Below are positions 60,360-64,000 of a DNA stretch of 64,000 bases, one piece after another. The notes beneath the pieces are model-generated. The model had not been told where the DNA came from. It ran no database searches and saw nothing but the letters and a program-made list of their open reading frames with translations. The translations under genes and the position numbers were made by a program. The stretch is from Marinomonas aquiplantarum (lineage in GTDB: Bacteria; Pseudomonadota; Gammaproteobacteria; Pseudomonadales; Marinomonadaceae): assembly GCF_003314975.1 (NCBI RefSeq), contig NZ_QNRF01000007.1, forward strand, positions 1 through 64,000. The letters are read 5' to 3'. How positions within the stretch are numbered: position 1 is the first letter of the stretch; each line of letters begins with the position of its first letter.

Positions 60360-61466
60360 TTAATATAGGTTTACGTCGATTTTTTTGATTTGATACTTTT
60401 TAACCAATTTTCCAAATGCACGACGTTCTTTTCCGCATAGGCTGGCGGCCTTAGTCACATTACCATCGGTGATGTGGAGTAAACGGGAAACAAATTTTGC
60501 TTCAAATGTTTCGATTGCACGGCGTTTAGCGCTTGTAAAACTCAGTCCTTCGCCCGTTTTTAAGTCATCAAAATCTACATTTAAGGCTTCTTTTATAGAG
60601 TTGTTACATAGACTTGAAAGTGCTTCGCTACTAGTCTCCATTGGAGGTGAGGTGTATAAATTTTCATTGGTAAAAGGCGATGGTTGCTCTACTAATCCTG
60701 AACCGAGAGGGGCTTCTATTTCATCTGAAACATCGAGCCATTCTCCTGAAATCATGAGATAGTATCTATGTATTGCATTTTCTAATTCACGAACATTTCC
60801 TGGCCATTCGTACTCCATAAATGAATGAAGTAGGTTTTGGCTGATTCCTTTCTTATTTAATCCATATTGGTGATTGAGTTTATCAATGAAAAAACGGGTT
60901 AAAGGGGTTATGTCTTCTTTTCTTTCTCGTAGAGAAGGAACCTTAATAGAGAGAATATATAAGCGAAAAAATAAATCTTGTCTAAAGCTGTGGGTGGCGA
61001 TCTTATCTTCTAAACTGCAGTTGGAGGCCGCGATAAAACGAGCATTGGTTTTGATGACTTGATTGGAGCCAATGGGGCGATACTCCGACTCTTGCAGCAC
61101 TCTTAATAACGCCGCTTGAGATTTTAGAGAGAGACTATCAATTTCATCTAGGAAAATGGTGCCATTTCGAATGGATTTGAGCAGGCCATCTTTATCGGAT
61201 TTAGCGTCCGTAAAGGCGCCTTTTTTGTAACCAAATAATTCACTGGCAAATAATTCATCAGAAAAAGTAGAGCAGTTGATTGCCACAAAAGGTTGATTTG
61301 AAAGTTCGCCGCCATAGTGTAAACCTCTTGCGACCAGCTCTTTGCCTGTACCAGTTTCACCGGTAATTAAAACCGTTGTTGGGTACCTCGACATCATTTT
61401 TATAGTATTTCTAAGCTGCTTTATAACATCAGAGTTTCCTATGATATTGCAGTCAATAATATTCAT
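60360..61466 (-). CDS. sigma-54-dependent activator (bacterial enhancer-binding protein) of the T6SS
   Basis: A 368-residue AAA+ activator without an N-terminal sensor domain: the AAA+ module starts at residue about 10. Walker A is GETGTGKE, the sigma-54-contacting loop GAFTDA, Walker B GTIFLDEID, and a C-terminal Fis-type HTH is TDGNVTKAASLCGKERRAFGKLVKKYQI. Activators of this type (for example VasH) turn on T6SS genes. The absence of a receiver or GAF domain suggests control by abundance or by another partner. Four sigma-54 promoters in the window are its probable targets, including one upstream of itself. Confidence 0.93.
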   Translation of the reverse strand: MNIIDCNIIGNSDVIKQLRNTIKMMSRYPTTVLITGETGTGKELVARGLHYGGELSNQPFVAINCSTFSDELFASELFGYKKGAFTDAKSDKDGLLKSIRNGTIFLDEIDSLSLKSQAALLRVLQESEYRPIGSNQVIKTNARFIAASNCSLEDKIATHSFRQDLFFRLYILSIKVPSLRERKEDITPLTRFFIDKLNHQYGLNKKGISQNLLHSFMEYEWPGNVRELENAIHRYYLMISGEWLDVSDEIEAPLGSGLVEQPSPFTNENLYTSPPMETSSEALSSLCNNSIKEALNVDFDDLKTGEGLSFTSAKRRAIETFEAKFVSRLLHITDGNVTKAASLCGKERRAFGKLVKKYQIKKIDVNLY

Positions 61467-61728
61467 AATGGGCGGCCTCTTAATCCTTGAATCTTATGTT
61501 TCTTTTTAGAAGGTACGAATATTATTCTGTGTTCTTTCTTTAGATTTCAAAAATTTAAAAACTACTTTATTAAGGCCCAATAAATCTGACGATAAAATGA
61601 TTGAAATATGAGGTAATCCCAATCATTTAGAGTTTTCAGTTTATTCGATCATTTTAAAAATGACGACATTTTAAAATCCGCTTTGCTAAAATATTCGATC
61701 CTTAGACAAATCATCTTTGAAGCTTATT

Positions 61729-61743
61729 GGGTTGAACGAACCC
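61729..61743. promoter_or_regulatory. GGGT-N7-ACCC palindrome in the activator leader
   Basis: GGGT-TGAACGA-ACCC lies downstream of the leftward sigma-54 promoter, inside its predicted transcript, where binding could give negative feedback. Confidence 0.45.
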
Positions 61744-61768
61744 TTGATTGCATTGGAAATATATATGT

Positions 61769-61784
61769 TGCAATTCGGGTGCCA
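61769..61784 (-). promoter_or_regulatory. leftward sigma-54 promoter upstream of the activator gene
   Basis: Read leftward, TGGCAC-CCGAA-TTGCA is an essentially perfect -24/-12 element. It lies about 300 bases upstream of the activator ATG, so the message would have a long leader. Confidence 0.8.
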
Positions 61785-61822
61785 GAAAAAAACCTTTTTA
61801 AATTAATGGGTTGATATTTCTT

Positions 61823-61847
61823 ATGGGTTTTTTTTTACCCATTTGGG
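61823..61847. promoter_or_regulatory. enhancer-like site upstream of the activator promoter
   Basis: ATGGGT-N7-ACCCAT followed by N3-GGGT resembles the site at 30537-30560 (GGGT-N8-ACCC-N4-GGGT). It is centred about 48 bases from the -24 element. It may alternatively be a hairpin terminator for the 2OG-oxygenase gene. Confidence 0.5.
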
Positions 61848-61993
61848 TCAGGATCTATTAGTTTAGTTGAGTTTTATTGTTTTATGAAACCCTAATTAAT
61901 ATCTAATTTTTCCATTTTGAAGGCGGCGGAATTAATCCGTGCATGAAGGAAATGTAAGCCAAACTGCTGTTTATGCAGTTTGACTGTATTTGT

Positions 61994-62983
61994 TTATTTA
62001 TTTTCAACAAAGTTGGCTTGGATGCGCTGATTAAGGAAGTCATCGGCACGAATTGCTTGGTAGCGTTTGTTTGGCCCTTGAATGATTTGTGATTTGTTAG
62101 CCTGACAAAAGAAGGCAATGGAATGGCGGCTACCACAGTATTCATCAACTCTTGGCTGGCGTACGCGGTGCAGGTTGGATTTGAGTTGGTCATCACTCCA
62201 GCGCATCAGCATGTCGCCAATGTTGCATGTAATCACATCGCCACGTGGGGGAATGTTGGTCCAGCGTTGGCTTTGTGCTTCTTCCCCAGGACAGACTTGT
62301 AATCCTCCATGACCTTCATGTTGGAAGAGCAAAGTCAGGCAATCAAAATTGGTATGAGCACCAGCTCGCCAAATATTGCCTTGTTCCGTCACACCTTGAG
62401 TTGGGTAGTAATGCAATAAACGTAAGGTGCTTTGGTAGTCGGTTTGGTGTGGATCATGGGCTTTGCTGAAGAAATCCTGTTCAAAGCCCAATTTTTCAGC
62501 AAAGCAAGACAGTACCTTCATGCCCACTTCCCAGCATTGTTTTTCAAATGCCAGCGTATTCGCCTGAAAGTTGGGCAGCTCTTCCTCGGTAGGCCAGAGT
62601 CTATCCATATGGTATTGAGTAATTTGATAGGATTCTTTTTGATCTTGGGTGCCGGTAGAAGGGCGAATTTGACTGCGACTTTCCCAACCGGCGTTAACAC
62701 CTTTGGGTCTTGGGTATTTGCCTTTGATGCTTTCAGGTAGAGCAAAGAAACGTTCGGATTCCGCAAAAGCAGCATCAATATCTTGCTGGGTAATCCCATG
62801 GTGGCTAAGTTGGAAAAAACCAATTTCGGTAGCGGCTAACCAAAGTTGTTCGCGTATTTCATCGCGACGATTTTCAAAATCGCTCATATCGATGACGCGA
62901 ACTTCTCTGTCGTCGGCGTCTTGTCCAGCACCACCAAAGGTTGTTTCACGATTGAGTTCTTCAAGTGAGTATGAAGCGGTCAT
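61994..62983 (-). CDS. 2-oxoglutarate/Fe(II)-dependent oxygenase (isopenicillin-N-synthase fold)
   Basis: A 329-residue enzyme with the N-terminal DIOX_N region (VRVIDMSDFENRRDEIREQLWLAATEIGFFQLSHHGI) and the 2OG-FeII core: the iron ligands are HTNFD (H-x-D) and the histidine in SNLHRVRQP, with RHSIAFF supplying the 2-oxoglutarate arginine. All key residues are present, so it should be active. The start at 62983 has AGGAG nine bases upstream. It is co-oriented with a nucleobase deaminase and an ABC permease, which suggests oxidation of a purine or pyrimidine; the substrate is inferred from context only. Confidence 0.9.
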   Translation of the reverse strand: MTASYSLEELNRETTFGGAGQDADDREVRVIDMSDFENRRDEIREQLWLAATEIGFFQLSHHGITQQDIDAAFAESERFFALPESIKGKYPRPKGVNAGWESRSQIRPSTGTQDQKESYQITQYHMDRLWPTEEELPNFQANTLAFEKQCWEVGMKVLSCFAEKLGFEQDFFSKAHDPHQTDYQSTLRLLHYYPTQGVTEQGNIWRAGAHTNFDCLTLLFQHEGHGGLQVCPGEEAQSQRWTNIPPRGDVITCNIGDMLMRWSDDQLKSNLHRVRQPRVDEYCGSRHSIAFFCQANKSQIIQGPNKRYQAIRADDFLNQRIQANFVENK

Positions 62984-63084
62984 AACATCTCCTAATCTTA
63001 CTGTTGGGAAATGGAGCAATGACCTAGCGAGACTGGTTTGAATCGCCTGACAGCTTCTACTCCGAATTTTATAAAATTTTGGTA

Positions 63085-63582
63085 TTACCAGAAATCTTCA
63101 TGCAATTTTGCGGCCTCTTTTTCCAAGCAAGGACCAATCACTTTGACTTTACGCTGACCAGAGTCAAACACAGTACGACAGGGAAGGTCCAAGGTTGGGT
63201 TTTCAGGGTGATTACCAGTAATGCCTTTCAGGCTGGCTTCACTTAGGCCATAGACTAGGCGTCCTAATCCTGCCCAGTAGGAAGCGCCAGCGCACATAGC
63301 ACAGGGTTCTGCCGAGACATACATGGTGCATTTGGCGAGAAAGTCAGGGCGATACGCTTTGCTGGCGCGTGTCATTAACTTACGTTCGGCGTGACCTGTC
63401 ATATCAAAGTCAGGTAAATAGCCATTCACTTGAGTCATCAGGACTTCGCCTTGTGCGTCTACCAATAGGGCGGCGAATGGGTGAATGCCTTGTTGTTTAG
63501 CTTCTTCAGCCAAAGCAAAGCTTTGACGGAGGAAGGTTTTATCTTGTTCGGACAATGTGGTGTCTTGTGCTGATAAGGTCAT
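63085..63582 (-). CDS. cytosine/guanine-type deaminase
   Basis: A 165-residue zinc deaminase of the CDA superfamily. The motifs are HAERKLM (H-A-E, zinc and catalytic glutamate) and AEPCAMCAGASYWAGLGRLVYG (P-C-x-x-C). Length and the SEASL..NP segment favour the guanine-deaminase/TadA-like group over cytidine deaminase. It would hydrolyse the exocyclic amino group of a nucleobase. It lies between an oxygenase and a transporter permease in one leftward block. Whether it acts on guanine, cytosine or a related base cannot be told. Confidence 0.9.
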   Translation of the reverse strand: MTLSAQDTTLSEQDKTFLRQSFALAEEAKQQGIHPFAALLVDAQGEVLMTQVNGYLPDFDMTGHAERKLMTRASKAYRPDFLAKCTMYVSAEPCAMCAGASYWAGLGRLVYGLSEASLKGITGNHPENPTLDLPCRTVFDSGQRKVKVIGPCLEKEAAKLHEDFW

Positions 63583-63627
63583 GCTTATTCTCTAAATATT
63601 CTTCTCTATGTACGTAATCTCTCTCGG

Positions 63628-64000
63628 CTATTTTTTCTTCGGTAAACTCCAAGGAAAGAACCAAGCCTGAATCCACTGCACAGACTTAAACAACAATAAG
63701 CTGATGACGGATAAGAAGATTAAACCGGCAAACGCCTGAGGGATCTTAAAGAAAGAGGTGGAGAACTGGATGAAATACCCCAACCCTTCTTCTGCGGCGA
63801 CAAACTCTGCTACCACAGCGCCGATAATGGCTAAGGTAATAGAGACACGTAAGCCACTAAAAATATGCGGGATGGCATAGGGAATACGAATTTGCCAGGT
63901 TTCACGGTAGCGCGGTGCTCGTAAGGATTGGCTGAGTTCGATCATTTCCGGCGGTGTTTCCAACATGCCTGTGGTGGTTGATACAACCAAGGGAAAGAAG
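63628..64000 (-). CDS. ABC transporter permease (partial, continues beyond window)
   Basis: The C-terminal 124 codons of a BPD-type inner-membrane permease of the nitrate/sulfonate/pyrimidine-precursor class. The EAA loop reads ELSQSLRAPRYRETWQIRIPYAIPHIFSGLRVSITLAIIGAVVAEFVAAEEGLGYFI. The frame stays open across the window edge (FFPLVVSTT), so the N-terminal half lies to the right. It probably imports the nucleobase-like substrate of the adjacent deaminase and oxygenase. Confidence 0.92.
   Translation of the reverse strand, partial: FFPLVVSTTTGMLETPPEMIELSQSLRAPRYRETWQIRIPYAIPHIFSGLRVSITLAIIGAVVAEFVAAEEGLGYFIQFSTSFFKIPQAFAGLIFLSVISLLLFKSVQWIQAWFFPWSLPKKK

Larger units (their letters stand above)
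61467..61993. other. 527-base intergenic region with regulatory sites
   Basis: AT-rich spacer between the activator and the oxygenase gene. Besides the sigma-54 promoter and palindromes listed separately, it contains AAAATG-TCGT-CATTTT (61646-61661 region) and a perfect 8-bp hairpin CAAACTGC/GCAGTTTG at 61960-61982 just past the oxygenase stop. No protein-coding frame above about 30 codons stands out. Confidence 0.6.

Overview
The window looks like chromosomal DNA of a marine gammaproteobacterium, most probably Marinomonas or a close Oceanospirillales relative. This rests on the dimethylglycine/betaine catabolic block, a fragment closely resembling the Marinomonas lysine oxidase LodA, and the marine-type repeat families. 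The genus call is inference from remembered proteins, not a search.

Layout. 1-5590: the distal part of an integron cassette array, with nine attC sites and ten small cassette genes. These include a HEPN-like protein, a CoiA-like zinc protein, a methyltransferase and an inverted RelE/ParE toxin-antitoxin pair. The integrase must lie to the left, outside the window. 5591-9660: a frameshifted higB with intact higA, then TetR/Rid, a RAYT-transposase remnant fused to a membrane protein, and Rrf2/SDR, with well-defined palindromic operators. 9684-12592: MltC, and an MDR oxidoreductase with its TetR. 12888-20995: the dimethylglycine demethylation block (M19-like protein, DUF5943, DgcA, DgcB, EtfA, EtfB, small protein), followed by a dCache chemoreceptor. 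23.2-25.4 kb: an iron-type binding protein behind a Fur box, and galM. 25.7-28.2 kb: urate catabolism (hpxO, uraH, uraD).

29.9-61.8 kb: a type VI secretion locus bounded on each side by paralogous SPOR-like membrane proteins. It encodes a natural TssB-TssC fusion, Hcp, TssE, F, G, J, K, L, M and A, a small acidic protein, a TPR-GNAT protein, VgrG with a DUF2169/pentapeptide/DUF3540/DUF4150 delivery module, and a sigma-54 activator. No TssH (ClpV) is present. Four sigma-54 -24/-12 promoters, each accompanied by a GGGT-N7/8-ACCC palindrome, tie the locus into one regulon under that activator. Between TssA/GNAT and VgrG lies a 4-kb insertion of unusual DNA: a group-II-like reverse transcriptase, two degenerate copies of its 3' end, more than twenty copies of a 20-bp repeat, two small ORFs and a truncated lodA. 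The slot after DUF4150, where a toxin is expected, holds only degenerate sequence.

62-64 kb: a 2OG-Fe(II) oxygenase, a guanine/cytosine-type deaminase and a partial ABC permease, all leftward, probably for nucleobase uptake and breakdown. This could feed the urate pathway at 26 kb.
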